This document shows positions 35,572 through 46,400 of a DNA stretch of 64,000 nt, one piece after another. Position numbers and translations under genes: made by a program. Where the stretch lies: the NCBI GenBank assembly GCA_022453515.1, contig JAJNNY010000085.1, forward strand, positions 1 to 64,000, written 5' to 3'. Below the pieces are notes generated by a model. The model saw only the letters and a list, made by a program, of their open reading frames with translations, was not told where the DNA came from and did no database searches. Source of the stretch: Astrocystis sublimbata (taxonomy: Eukaryota; Ascomycota; Sordariomycetes; Xylariales; Xylariaceae). Position 1 is the stretch's first letter, and each line of letters begins with the position of its first letter.

Positions 35572-35595
35572 ATGTCACAAATGAGGATAAAATGA
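35572..35595 (+). promoter_or_regulatory. upstream reading frame overlapping the start of protein B
   Basis: A seven-codon frame (MSQMRIK) begins at 35572, and its TGA (35593-35595) overlaps the main ATG at 35592 as ATGA. A possible splice acceptor CTCTCTACAG lies just before at about 35563, so a 5' leader intron is likely. Confidence 0.45.
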
Positions 35596-36768
35596 CGAGC
35601 GGCGACTTGGATACCGAGATCAAGGCGATCGAAGTGAGGTTGGTGAATCTCGCAGAGCGAATCGCAACATTCGAAATAGATTCCAGAGCCAGGATCGCAG
35701 CCACGCACAAAATCATGCTAGGCCAGCTCCGCGACAGCGTCAACGACGTCAATAACACAATACTCTTCCTGGAGCAAGGCGGCGACGACGCATACATCGA
35801 CCTCGTGATCGGGCCGTTGTCCGAAGCGCAGGCGATTAAAAACGTAGTGAAGAAGCACTCGGGGCGGATGCACGCGAGCTTTTCGCAGCTGCGCACCACG
35901 GCGATATCAGCCGTCAAGCAGGCGGAGGATGTCAAAACGCAGTTCAGCGAGTTCGACGTGCAGCTCGATCTTCTCAGAAACGACCTCGACGCTGTTGCGG
36001 CACAAGCTGACGGGCTGCTCGCCAAGGCCAAGGCGACGCTAGATGCGAAGGAGAGCGAGTTGCGGAAGACGAAGCAGACGCTTCAGGAGAAAAAGAATGC
36101 GATAGACACGCTTGAGGCCGAGTTGGATGGCGATAAAGACGAGCGGCATCGGCTGCGCAAGGTAAGAAGGGTCTCAAGTCTCCCGCCATCTGCGAGCGAT
36201 TCGGACGTTAACGCGATTGAAGAAACGAGCGGTAGCTTGGGCCTCGTCGGTCATTTTCCCGCCGATGGTGCTTCGTGCGCTTTCGTTGGAGCTTGACGCA
36301 AGGTAAGCCTCTTCTCATGTATCCTCGCGACTCAGGCTTACCGCGCGTTGTGATAGTGATCTACGCGCTCAGATGAGAGGGCTGAAAGAGCAGATTGAAT
36401 GCGAAGAGCTCAAAACATCTTCTCTCGAGCGGGAAACCGCAACTTTTGAAGGGCAGAGAAAAATCCTTGCCGCAATTGTCGCGAACACCAGAGTTTTGAT
36501 CGCCCGATGCGAGCCGCTAGCCTCGAACGCTTCGGAAACGCAGAAATTGGTGGATAGCCGAATCGTCGAATATCATGATCTGGTGCTGCGTACCGACGAA
36601 TTTGCGTCCTTTACGGGAGATCTGACCCGACAGACAAATGCCTTTAGGTTGCTGGGGTGGAGCTCGAGGATACAGCTACAGAAGAGCACGGGGAGAATCG
36701 TCACCCGGCTGCTTGAGATGGACCAGGCGGAAGTGAAGCTGATCACCATGGATCTACAACGTGTATGA
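35592..36768 (+). CDS. long helical protein B, possible partner of protein A
   Basis: The preferred model has three exons (35592-36161, 36223-36302, 36378-36768) and 346 residues. Introns of 61 and 75 nt have good donors (GTAAGA, GTAAGC). The middle exon supplies a hydrophobic stretch (about residues 193-212, including VAWASSVIF) between two long coiled coils (SELRKTKQTLQEKKNAIDTL before, SLERETATFEGQRKIL after). A simpler two-exon model (single intron 36162-36372) also stays in frame and omits the hydrophobic part. Helix, hydrophobic tip, helix is the plan of alpha-helical pore-forming proteins, and the gene is divergent from another such protein. No signal peptide. The function is inferred from layout, not homology. 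Confidence 0.6.
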
Positions 36769-37277
36769 GCCGACACATCTTTCATTTTAATCTGACCCGG
36801 GAACGACAAGAATGCAGCTGCAATTCTGAGGCCGAAAGAGAATGACCCGACAACGCCCTGTCGAAACCCCGGATCCGATTGGGATTGGATCGGGCGGGCT
36901 TAAGTCGAACTTTTTTGTTCTCAGACAACGAGAGCAGCAATGATCGGGCGCATAGCGAAGATGAAGACAATTGACATATAACGTGACAACAGCGATCCAA
37001 GCAAGTGTTTCGTCTTTAAACTAGGTCTCAACTTGCTCGGTTGCTAACGAAAACTGTAGGCACCTCGAGCACGGCTTAGGAAGGGGGTGTGAACGGGGAA
37101 ATTCCAGTATGAAGAACTCGGGTATGCTTATAAAACAATATGCAGTTCTATAAATTAGTTCCACAGCGGGGCGACACTAGCCCAATCGAGTATGGAAGCT
37201 AAGGTAAGCCATATACAATCAGGTATGACGAAATGTAGGTAGGTATTCAACTCTCGAGGTGAAATGTTGCAAACATC
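36769..37277. other. intergenic
   Basis: No gene seen. Confidence 0.45.
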
Positions 37278-38426
37278 ATGGCCCCAAATTACAAAATCGC
37301 ATTAGTTCAGCTTCACCCTAAAGTGAGTATGGGTGTTTTCTTAAGGTTGTGAGATACACATACCTAATATGAAGAAGTATAAACGTTGCTCCATTGAGCG
37401 CGCTTACCGACCGAAGCTCAGCGCTCAGTCAATGAATTACGGCTGCTAGTACCTCTAATCAAGGCACATGAACGAAGCTCCCGACAGCTAGAACAATGAA
37501 ATTTAATACTTACTGACGCTTGTACACAGCCGCTATCACCGGCTCAAAACTATGAGAAAGCCGCATCATTCATACGCGATGCCGCCGCGCAAGGGTGTCA
37601 CCTAGCAGTGCTACCCGAGTACCACCTCACATCATGGGTTCCTCACGCAGCGGGGTTCAAAGAAGCATGTGCGAACTCATCGCCGTACCTGCAGAAGTAC
37701 CAAGATCTAGCAAGAGAGCTCAAAATCTGCATCGTGCCCGGGACAATCATCGAGGCAGAAGGCGACTCTCTGCTAAACATTGCCTACTTCGTCTCGTCCG
37801 ACGGCGAGATTCTGGGACGATACCAGAAGAAGAACCTCTGGCACCCAGAGCGCCGCCACCTCGTATCGTCAGCCCACGAACCTCATGTTGCCTTCGACAC
37901 GCCTCTCGGGCGAGTCGGGTTACTCATATGCTGGGACCTGGCCTTCCCCGAAGCTTTCCGCGAGCTCATCTCGGACGGCGCCCAGATGATCTGCGTGCCG
38001 ACCTTCTGGAGCATGTGCGACGTGTCCGACGAAGGCTATGCGCTCAACGCCGACGGCGAGGCCCTGTTTCTCAACAGCACGGTTGTCACTCGTGCTTTTG
38101 AGAATACGTGCGCGATCGTGTTTGTCAACGCGGGGGGTCCGCCCGAGAAAGGGGAGAAGACGAGCTTTGCTGGCTTGAGTCAGGTTGCTGCGCCGCATCT
38201 TGGTTCAATGGGGAGGATGGGCCGCGCTGAGGGCATGGCGATTGTTGAGCTGGACATGGACGTGCTGAGGATCGCGGAGGAAAACTACAAGGTCCGGGAG
38301 GACAGTGAGTTCCCTGATGCATTCTTACGCCCGTTTTATGTCGAGCACGCTAACATATTTCCTTTAGTGCAGAACGAAGGGTGGCACTACGCCTACACTC
38401 AGATCCGCGACGAGAGCAAATTGTAG
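37278..38426 (+). CDS. carbon-nitrogen hydrolase (nitrilase superfamily)
   Basis: Three exons (37278-37322, 37530-38304, 38368-38426) give 292 residues. The second intron (GTGAGT donor, GCTAAC branch, TTTAG acceptor) is 63 nt with no stop, so annotators could miss it; splicing gives a C-terminus REDMQNEGWHYAYT. The Glu-Lys-Cys triad is complete: Glu45 in LPEYH, Lys115 in YQKKNLWHPE and Cys149 in LLICWDLAFPE. KIALVQLHPK at the start is the usual first strand. These enzymes hydrolyse amides, carbamoyl groups or nitriles; the substrate cannot be read from the sequence. No targeting signal, so probably cytosolic. The first intron is 207 nt, unusually long here. Confidence 0.87.
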
Positions 38427-38558
38427 ATATGGGAGACGTCACCCCAAGTGTGCTACATCAATTCAATACCCGAAACACCATTGCCAACATCTAGTTTCCT
38501 GAAAGCCGTACGCCCGTCCCATATCCTCGTCATTTGTAGTTCCCAGCTACGCAGTAGC

Positions 38559-39843
38559 TCAATGGTAAATGTCCATCGCGCCCCCCGAACCGCTATCTTC
38601 ACGCAAGTTCCGAATCGTAATCCACAACACCTTCGTCATAGCCTTAGCCTCCTTATCCTTGGTCACCGAGCGCTCAGTCGCCTTCTCAACCCTATCCGAA
38701 TACCTCGTCTCAACCTTCTCTCTCTTCAGGTCGAGTTTCCTTATCTTGTCGTCCCCCTTATTCCCATGCTCGCCGACCTTCTGCTCCTTCTTATCCAGCT
38801 TCGCCAGGACCTTTTCCCTCTTTTCCTCAGCCTTCTCAATCCGCTTATCATGTTTCTCCACCGTCTTGCCTCTATCTTTCAACCGCTTCTTCTCGATATT
38901 CTGGCGTTCCCTTTCCGAGGCGAAAGCATGTATCTTCCCCCACAAATTCACCTCCTCAGTGTTCACAGCCGGCAGAGGCTCCCCCTCCACATCGACCTCC
39001 AGCGGCTCGACCCAATACTCCAAAGCCTGCAACCAGCGCTCCGCAACCCCCATCGTCTGAATCTGCTCCAGATCCAGCAACGGCTGCAACAAGCGCGCGT
39101 CGTCGCGGACCTTGCCCTTGGCGTCCAGGATCGGAAGCTTATTGATGCGCGCCACAGCGTCGAGCTTGGCAATTTCCATCTTAAGCCCGCGCGGCGCGAA
39201 TACCTCTTCGTTGACTTTGCGCAGGTAGATTTCCGTCGCGCCTTTCGAGAGCGCGATCTTTCCTGCTGTTGAGGCGAGGTTGATTGCTAGACCAACTGTC
39301 TTCACATCATAAGGTTCAATGTCAATGTTGTGTGTGCATTGGGAATGAACCGTTCTAGGGGGGGTGGGAAAAGGTCTGTCTGCTGTATGCTGCAACTCAC
39401 CTGCGCAGTCGCCACCGGCACAATCTCCAAAACCTCACCGACGAGCCCGAGCGCGCGAAGCGGCGGGCTCTGCACCGCCACACGGTTCAGGCCATCGAGT
39501 ACGTTCAAGAACTCGGCGCGGCCGAGACCGAATGCCTCGAGACACGGCGGGTACGCTCTTAGGAAAGGCGAGCCGAGCACCGCTGCTGTCGCAGGGATCA
39601 CGATCGGCTTCTGCAAGCCTGCGCGCTTCTCAGGAAGTTGGAGACCGTCTTGCATGGGAGGGTTTCCCCGTGAGAAGGGTGGCGGTCGCGCAGTGCTGCT
39701 GGATTCTGAATACGCCGGCGGCGGTTCATCGGGGATTTGGTGCTGCGACCCTGGAGGGGGTTCGAAGCTGCTTTTCTGCAATCGTGTTAGAAATGATGTT
39801 CTCTAATTATTGCAGACATGATGCTTGAGATACGAACATGCAT
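38559..39843 (-). CDS. conserved fungal coiled-coil protein C
   Basis: Exons 39838-39843, 39401-39775 and 38559-39299 encode 373 residues. The first coding exon is only ATG CAT; the 62-nt intron after it (GTTCGT donor, TTGCAG acceptor) leads to the Pro-rich DEPPPAYSE region. Next comes SPFLRAYPPCLEAFGLGRAE and LNRVAVQSPPLRALGLVGE, then a hydrophobic helix TVGLAINLASTAGKIALSKG, the segment APRGLKMEIAKLDAV and a very charged C-terminal coiled coil (RIEKAEEKREKVLAKLDKK). This order is familiar from a widespread, unnamed fungal family with a PPxYS head and a GLAxxxAxxxA helix. No enzyme motif. It lies 2.1 kb from the long-helix pair, with the nitrilase gene between. Confidence 0.7.
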
Positions 39844-40719
39844 CTTGTTAAGAGCCTGCTCTTGCTGCTGCCGAGGCGTGATTGTAGGTAACGGAATGAA
39901 GCTTGAATCACTCAATTGCGAAGATCTACATGTAGGTACTCGGGCCCTCACTTTATATCCTCGATTGGGCCTGAGGTATACAGGGTGACAATGTGGCGAA
40001 GCATCGCTTACGCAAGTTTCTGAAGTCCTACTGGTTCTGCGACGGGCCCTCGGACCCCGGTCCCAATGACGTCCTCAATCCACTCACTATTACTATTGTT
40101 GCGCACCAAGAATGTGTCTATGCGCAAGTCCTGAGTGAACTGTCATATGTTGGCCAGAGACGCTGTAACCAAGTCGACAAATTGAAAGCTTGTGCATGAA
40201 GCTGTATCCGTTTACGTTTTGTTTGTGAGGAAATTGAGGAAAAACTGGAATAATTAGCTGTTGAATTGAAGACACTGGCCCGATCGGGCTAAATCTTCCA
40301 CTGAGGGGCATTGGTGTTACTATTGCGCTTCAGTGTAAGACTGTAAGCTCTCTATGCGAAGCAAAATAAGTAAAATCATGTCTGAAGCGACTGATAATTG
40401 AGATTGAGAAAGGAAGCGAAACCCATTCAAAGTAAATACTCGGTCGCAAAGGCGACTCAACAAGACAACTAGGCTAGTTCAAGTCCAAGGTAACAGGTAG
40501 AATAGTGAGTTAGGTGAAGCTTATTCAAAGAGTGAACCCAGTTATAAATCACGACCATTGAAGCAAAACTATTACAAGGCAGACTTCTTGAATTTTTTTG
40601 GGCAATGCAACAAGGAAAGACACAATTTAATCCTGTTTCTCAGACCATGTTCCTCCCTCTCTCCGACTCTCCCAAGCAAGAAACAAACCCGTGTCCTCAA
40701 GCCACGCGTCCACATGCAC
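39844..40719. other. intergenic
   Basis: No gene seen. Confidence 0.45.
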
Positions 40720-41677
40720 CTAGGAAGACCAAGGATATCCACCGACCTGAAGTTGGCCATTAAGAAAGGCCAACTTGTTAAGCTTCTTCTCCGCAATTTC
40801 CGCTTGATGCTCTTCCAACTCAGTGACGTCCCAGTTCGCATGGAGGTAAGTTCCCTTCAAGAAATCGGCCTTAGCCGTCGACAAATACACCGTAAGCCCC
40901 CCAAACAGCGCCGGCGTGTCCTTAGTAAACGGCTTAAACGGCTCAACAACCATACCGCGCCCGTTTTCCGCGATCACCATCCCAGGGTGCACGGAGAAAA
41001 TGCGCAGCTCGGGCTGTTCGAGATCGAGACATTCGCCCAGCTTGACAAGAGCCAGTTTCGAAGCACTGTACCCCGACATAGCAGGCGCGAGGAACGACGC
41101 AGCCAGACTGACGAGGTTGATAAGCGTGCCTTTGCCCCCAGCCACGGTCACGAAAGAGTGGCTGATGTTATAGGCGGTCTTGACGTTGACTTCGAAGTTC
41201 TCCCACCAGGCGTCGGCGGCCTGCGCGCCCACGGGTGCCACATTCATGGCTCCAACGGCGTTAACGACGACATCGACGCGGCCGAATTTTTCGAGAGTCT
41301 TGGAGAACGCGGCATCTGTGTCGGCCGAGGATCCCAGACCCGTCGCGATGGTCAGAACCTCGGACTTGCTGCCGAGATCTGCTTGGGCCTTGGAGAGGCC
41401 CTCGCTCTTGCGACCGACGAGGACAATGCCTGCCGCTCCGGCGGTGCTCCAGGCCTTAGCTGCTGCCTTGTTTGTGTACGGGTTAGTGGGAATAAGTCAC
41501 CGACGCTGTTGGTGAACTGACGAAGCCTAAGCCGCTTGTGGCGCCGAATACGATGAGGACCTTGGAGGAGGCATCCAATGCTGGGTTGCTTGCTGGGTCG
41601 ATGGCTGGGTAGATGTCGCGATGCATGCTCTTGGTGAGCATGAACGGGGCCGTGTAAGCGTCGGGTGAAGCAGCCAT
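40720..41677 (-). CDS. short-chain dehydrogenase/reductase
   Basis: Two exons, 41522-41677 and 40720-41466, with a 55-nt intron (donor GTCAGT, branch CACTAAC, acceptor ACAAG) give 300 residues. The glycine motif VFGATSGLG sits at the exon 1 end, NAVGAMN replaces the usual NNAG, and the active site is LVSLAASFLAPAMSGYSASK with both the serine and the YxxxK. LRIFSVHPGMV and a C-terminal ANWDVTELEEHQAEIAEKK follow. This looks like a classical cytosolic fungal SDR of NAD(P)-dependent oxidoreductases whose substrate cannot be predicted. The C-terminal part resembles SDRs often found near secondary-metabolite genes, but no such genes are seen here. Confidence 0.87.
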
Positions 41678-42600
41678 GGTGTTGGATTATCTGGCAGTGT
41701 GGATTTTTAACTGGATTGGTGATGATGAATGTGTTTGAAGTTGAAGGATTGGCAGTGAGATAGAGAGCGCGATGTCGAGACAAGAGGTAGAAGAGTTTTG
41801 CATTGTAAGTCTTCATCTGCTCCTATATACATGGCGAATTTGATCGTCGTCGGTGCCAAAGATGAGAACTCGTCGACGTTGCTCGCTTGGTCAGCTTGAT
41901 GGATCAAACACGCCATCATTCCGCCCTTTCTTATAAACCATGTCGTCTTGCCTGTGAGAAAGTGGGATGGTTATAGGCGACAGGTGTATTTTCCACGGTG
42001 GCCGCCAACCGACGTTGATAATCATTGTAAGCATGTGGGTTGGTTTTGGACCATAATTCCGCACTACATCATGCTCGTACAAAAAAGGCGGAATGGACCT
42101 CCAGGGAGGGAATCCTTGGCACTTTGTCACCCTTGCAATATGAGAATAACGGAAGTATCTGCTAATCGAGGAGTCCATTGCTAAGCTTAAAGAGCGTTTT
42201 GGATGACAAAAGTGGGCGGAATGTTTCCGCACTACTCCTTTGGTAATGAAGACCCAATCAATCACCATAATTGGGTATGGCGAAAGTGCTCCCGATAAGG
42301 AGAGCAAGGATAAACTCCCCTGCGGAAAAGGGACCATCGTGGGGAGTTTGTATAGCCTGTGCAGCGGCTCAGATGCATTATTCAACGTAATTGCGACCTT
42401 TGCTTAGACAAGCAATTGAGATTTCCATATAAATGGAGGAACGGGACTGTTTGGGCTAAGATGCTTTAAGGTAGCAGCTCTTCGCTCGAAACTAGGGGCT
42501 TGATTATCTATAATATAATCTAGATGCTAACTCCCTAGACGGGTAGATTGAGGACACGCGACTCAATAAGTAGCAGAAAACTAATATCGTCCGAGTAGAA
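41678..42600. other. divergent intergenic
   Basis: Promoter region shared by the SDR and the APH-fold kinase genes. No gene seen. Confidence 0.45.
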
Positions 42601-43933
42601 ATGGCTCCAGCCACGACGACAGAAGAGCAAGCTCTAGCCAAGCAGGCACAGGAGGTTCTCGAGGGCACCCCGTACGCCTGCTCGGAGCTATCGGCGCTAG
42701 GCGGCGGCACAGCCAACTTCCTCTACCGAGGCATCTTGCGACAGCCCTCGCCTGACACCACCTCCACGTCCACCTCATCCTCACCAGGGACTGTGATCGT
42801 GAAGTTATCGACCGACTACGTCGCCATAAACCGCGCCTTCCCCCTCGATGTCACGCGCTGCTTCGCCGAGAAGTCGATGCTGGAGGCACTCGACGGGTTT
42901 CCGCGCCGCGTCTCGACGGGAGTCGGCGATGCGCATTTGCATCATGTGATCGTGAAAGCGCCACGGCTCTATCATTTCGATCCTGTCGCGCATATTCAGG
43001 TCCTCGAAGATTTCCACGACACCAAAGATTTGACGACCGTGTTGGTGTCGCCTGACGTCGCCGCGATCCTTCCTGGTCCCAGAGCTACGTCTGTGGGTCG
43101 TGCCGTAGGCGCCTGGCTGCGAGGATTTCACGGCTGGTCGTCGGAGGTCGCGCAAGCCGACTTGGTGCGACGAGTCGGGTCGAACGCAGGCATGCGCCGG
43201 CTCAAATGCCTCATCACGTACGACAGCTTCTTGGAGATCCTTGATCGACACCCCGAGACTGTCGAGGGTCATCGGGAGACGTTGGAGAAGGTTCGAAAGA
43301 CTATGCAGTATGAATTCGAGCGTCCGCCTGTTGCCGATCAACCAAACTGCGGGCTCATCCATGGGGACTTTTGGGGTGGCAAGTGAGTGTAGTGACCTTC
43401 AAATCTGGTCCTTAACTTCGTTTCTTACCCCCCATTCCGGTACCTGGAGAAGTTCAACTACCCTCCTCAAAGATAAGATAAGCGCTAACGTCTCATAACG
43501 CGACCAAAGTGTGCTACTCCCCAGCAATGCACAGGGCGACATCACAGCACTCAACGAGCTTTTCATCATCGACTGGGAAAATGTGCAATTTGGGCACCGC
43601 GCCGTCGACATAGGCGGCTTCCTCGGGGATCTGTACGAGAGATTTCACTTCAAGGGTGTCGAGGAGAGTCTCCCCGCCATGGAGGGGTTCATTGCAGGGT
43701 ATGGTCCCGTTAGCGAGGATCTTGCCTACGCTATCGCCATACACGCTGGTGTGCACTTGATCTGCTGGTACTACCGACGCGATCGGAACGCCCCTCTACC
43801 GTACCTCTTGCCTATCGTCTTGAAGGCGCTTACGATTGGGAGAGACCTGATGCTCATGGGCTGGGCCAGGGATAGAAAGGGGCTCCAGAGCAGCATACTG
43901 GGTTCCATGTTTGAAGATGGGAATCTCCTCTAG
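42601..43933 (+). CDS. aminoglycoside phosphotransferase/choline kinase-fold protein
   Basis: Two exons, 42601-43382 and 43510-43933 (intron 127 nt, phase 2), encode 401 residues. Splicing completes the phosphotransfer loop IHGDFWGGN (His254, Asp256, Asn261), and the metal-binding IIDWE is at 281-284 (Asp282). The N-terminal lobe has ALGGGTANFLYR, which is the glycine loop, and the lysine strand TVIVKLSTDY. VGAWLRGFHGW precedes the catalytic region. All catalytic residues are present. Fungal proteins of this kind are annotated as APH or kinase-like; the acceptor (sugar, choline, methylthioribose or other small molecule) is unknown. No signal peptide. The gene is divergent from the SDR at 41.7 kb. 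Confidence 0.85.
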
Positions 43934-44096
43934 GTGTCAATACGCTAGGTTAAGGGTAAAGAATATGGGGGGCCTGGGTATGCCTCCTTGTACTGAACCA
44001 TTTAAAGACTTGAATTAATGATGCCACAAGAGTGCGCGATATTTAAGCCTCCGACTCCGAACCGACTTGACGTTGTGTACCACTACCAGACCACGC

Positions 44097-45063
44097 CTAT
44101 ACCCGGGAGGCCTTTGCGCTCCTACTCTTCTTGATGGCTTTGTAGGAGAAATACGTCCCTATGGCAGTCGCAACGAAACCAAGAATACCGACAACTACAC
44201 CAATGATGCCAGCGGTATCAAGCCCATTGCTACCTCCACCTCCACCTCCACCACTCTTGCCTCCACTGCTGACGCCGGAGCCCGAGTCTGTCGGCGTCGG
44301 GGCCTCGGACTCCTCAGGGCCATTCTGAGAACCGGAATCTGGCGTCGAATTAGGAGATGACAACAACGACGACGAAGACTGAAGTGTTGTTTGCAATGTG
44401 CTTTCCAATGTGGCTTGTGGCTGGGACTGAGCCGAGGACGGAGACGAAGACGAAGACAGGCTGGTAGAAGAGGAATCTGCATTGAACGCACACGCATCAA
44501 CCCCGTCCGCGCATCTTGAGATCGCGAAGGCTCTGGAACACGACATGCAAAGGCGACATCATCCGCCTCTGGGCAGACGAGACTTTCACCGTCCTTGTCG
44601 CCGTCACCGTTGCCGTCGCCTGCACCTCCGCCTTCACTGTCGCAGTGACAGTCGCTGTCGCGGTGACGGTCACGGTGGAAGGAAAGACACCCGTACCTGG
44701 AGCCGCCGTCGTGGTCGCGGGCGTCTTCTGCACGTAACCCGCACCCGTGCAGTACGCGTCGTAGATGGACACGGCGCTGTTGGTGTCGAGCGTGTTCTGC
44801 GCGCACTCCTGGTTCACGCAGCTCTGGATGAAGGCGTGTCCGTCGGCCTGCAGATCCAGCCGGCAGATGCACTCGTTCTGCGGGTTGTGGTAGTCGCAGC
44901 CCAGCTTGTCGGCGAGTCTGTCGGGGCCCTTGTAGAGGTCCCAGGCGAAACAATCTTGCGCGCACGGCCGCTGCGACGCATATGCTACTCCTTGTGTGAT
45001 GGAGGCCGATTCGCACGCGGCGAGGTGGAGCAGGAGGGAGAGGGTGAGGACCACGCCCAACAT
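44097..45063 (-). CDS. CFEM-like membrane-anchored surface protein
   Basis: Starts at MLGVVLTLSLLLHLAACES, a signal peptide, followed by a cysteine domain of CFEM type (RPCAQDCFAWDLYKGPD, NECICRLDLQADG, SCVNQECAQNTL, YDAYCTGAGYV). A Thr/Val/Ala stalk (about 112-165) leads to a Ser-rich stretch (SSSTSLSSSSSPSS), a glycine run and one membrane helix GIIGVVVGILGFVATAIGTY, then a basic tail SYKAIKKSRSAKASRV. The two halves are in different frames and need an intron somewhere between about 44600 and 44470; I could not fix its borders. The overall plan is that of fungal CFEM-domain proteins with a single TM segment, in wall or plasma membrane, some of them haem-binding. Confidence 0.7.
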
Positions 45064-46040
45064 CGTGACTGGGTACTGGGCGTGACAGCTTTGGTGATGG
45101 ATGTCTTGGGTTCGATGAGGGAGAGTATTGGAGAGAGAAGAGAGGCGAGTTCAATGAACGAAGGTCGCGACAAGAAAAGTCGGGTGTTATCAGGGGAATG
45201 GTGCCGTGGCGCTCATGTCGCCCTGTAGGGGAAATGAGATCAGCCGCACCTGATGACCCGTGAATCCTATCACGATCATTTCCATCGCGACGAGTACGCC
45301 TAATCTTTATCGCCGTCTTCTTTTGGCGATGTGGCGGTCTGGCGCTGCAGTCCAGCCGCGATGAACCCTTGCAAGCCACCACATAGTCGTGCAAGGTAGG
45401 TAGGTAACGTCTGCAAAGATCATCGCCTGTATCATTGCGAACACAGAATCTAGAGCCTTGCCAAGCTCAATATGGCAAGCTAGATGTCCCTATCATGAAA
45501 ACTTTGATTCTAGATTTGGGCGGCTCCAAAAAGAGAAAGCGTCAGCCATACAAGTGGTTAAGATCACTAACTCAGTGTGAGGCAAAATGATCCTGCACCA
45601 ACGCCCAACGCCACCAAACTTACTCCATCCCGTCTAGATGCAGTGCCGCCCAGGCTTCCTTTGATGTTTGGGGTTAGCTCGGTGACCGAACTTTGCCCCC
45701 GGCAAAACGAAGGCAGGTTCGAAATTAAGACATATCATATCCTCTACCGTGTCGTAAGTAATGCGCTTCCGATCCCGGCAGCGCAATCTTTCAATTGCTA
45801 TCATAAACCTTGCCAAGCCTTGTTGTTCTCATCTTACAGATAATTACATATTATACAATCTGAAAACGCAGAAGTTGATTTCATCTCACTTGACGTTGTG
45901 ATGATCTTGTCACTTGACGATTGCAACGTCGCTCAAGCCAAACCATGCATGCACCAGAAGCCGTCCGTCTCCGCATTCGGAGCTAACACTTCTCTCATCC
46001 TCCAACTCGCAGGGCCGTGCGACATAAGATCATAAACGCA
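45064..46040. other. intergenic
   Basis: No intact gene seen. Confidence 0.4.
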
Positions 46041-46069
46041 TTTTCTCAGGGGATGGACCCGACATACGA

Positions 46070-46400
46070 TCGATGCGGCGTGCGCTGAGGCGAGTCGCGA
46101 CAGCGGGTGCCAATACAGAGGACACACGGGCGCCGTTGCTGATGAGGCCCTTGGCGGCGATTAGTAGGTCGATGAAGGTCTTGATAATGGCCATGGTGCC
46201 GAAGAACTGGGCTGTAGCGTCGCTGGACGCGACCGTTGTGTCAGAGACGGGTCAGGTTCAAGTCTGCTTAGACCATCTGCGCATGTCACACTCGGCCAAC
46301 AACCGTGGCCTGCGAGCTCGATTGCCGAGGAAGTTCTAAGTACGTATTGTTGACGAGAAGGTCAAGTGTCTTTCTTGCCCGCAAGTCGATGCACCTCGTT
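46070..46400 (-). pseudogene. decayed short-chain dehydrogenase fragment
   Basis: On the minus strand, 46346-46366 encodes LDLLVNN, the start of an SDR NNAG motif. Further on, in another frame, VSDTTVASSDATAQFFGTMA is followed by IIKTFIDLLIAAKGLISN, the central helix of AYR1-like SDRs. The sequence then runs through VATRLSARR without the YxxxK. The glycine motif and the C-terminal part are not found nearby, and frames change between the pieces, so this is a relic rather than a gene. AYR1 relatives reduce acyl-DHAP, but this copy cannot. Confidence 0.5.

Noticed and set aside
38545..38600. tRNA-like string GTAGCTCAATGGTA
   Set aside because: It resembles a tRNA D-arm but no matching acceptor stem, anticodon arm or T-loop follows within 75 bases, and it covers the 3' end of the coiled-coil protein C gene.
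37278..39843. the nitrilase gene as part of a biosynthetic cluster with A, B and C
   Set aside because: There is no synthase, transporter or regulator nearby, and the three coiled-coil genes carry no enzyme motifs.
41891..42385. 164-codon minus-strand frame
   Set aside because: It begins with a non-ATG codon and has no family likeness; it is treated as chance.
44195..45394. 399-codon minus-strand frame over the CFEM-like gene
   Set aside because: Its Arg/His/Pro-rich sequence is the out-of-frame reading of the CFEM-like gene; the in-frame product has a signal peptide, ordered cysteines and a membrane helix.
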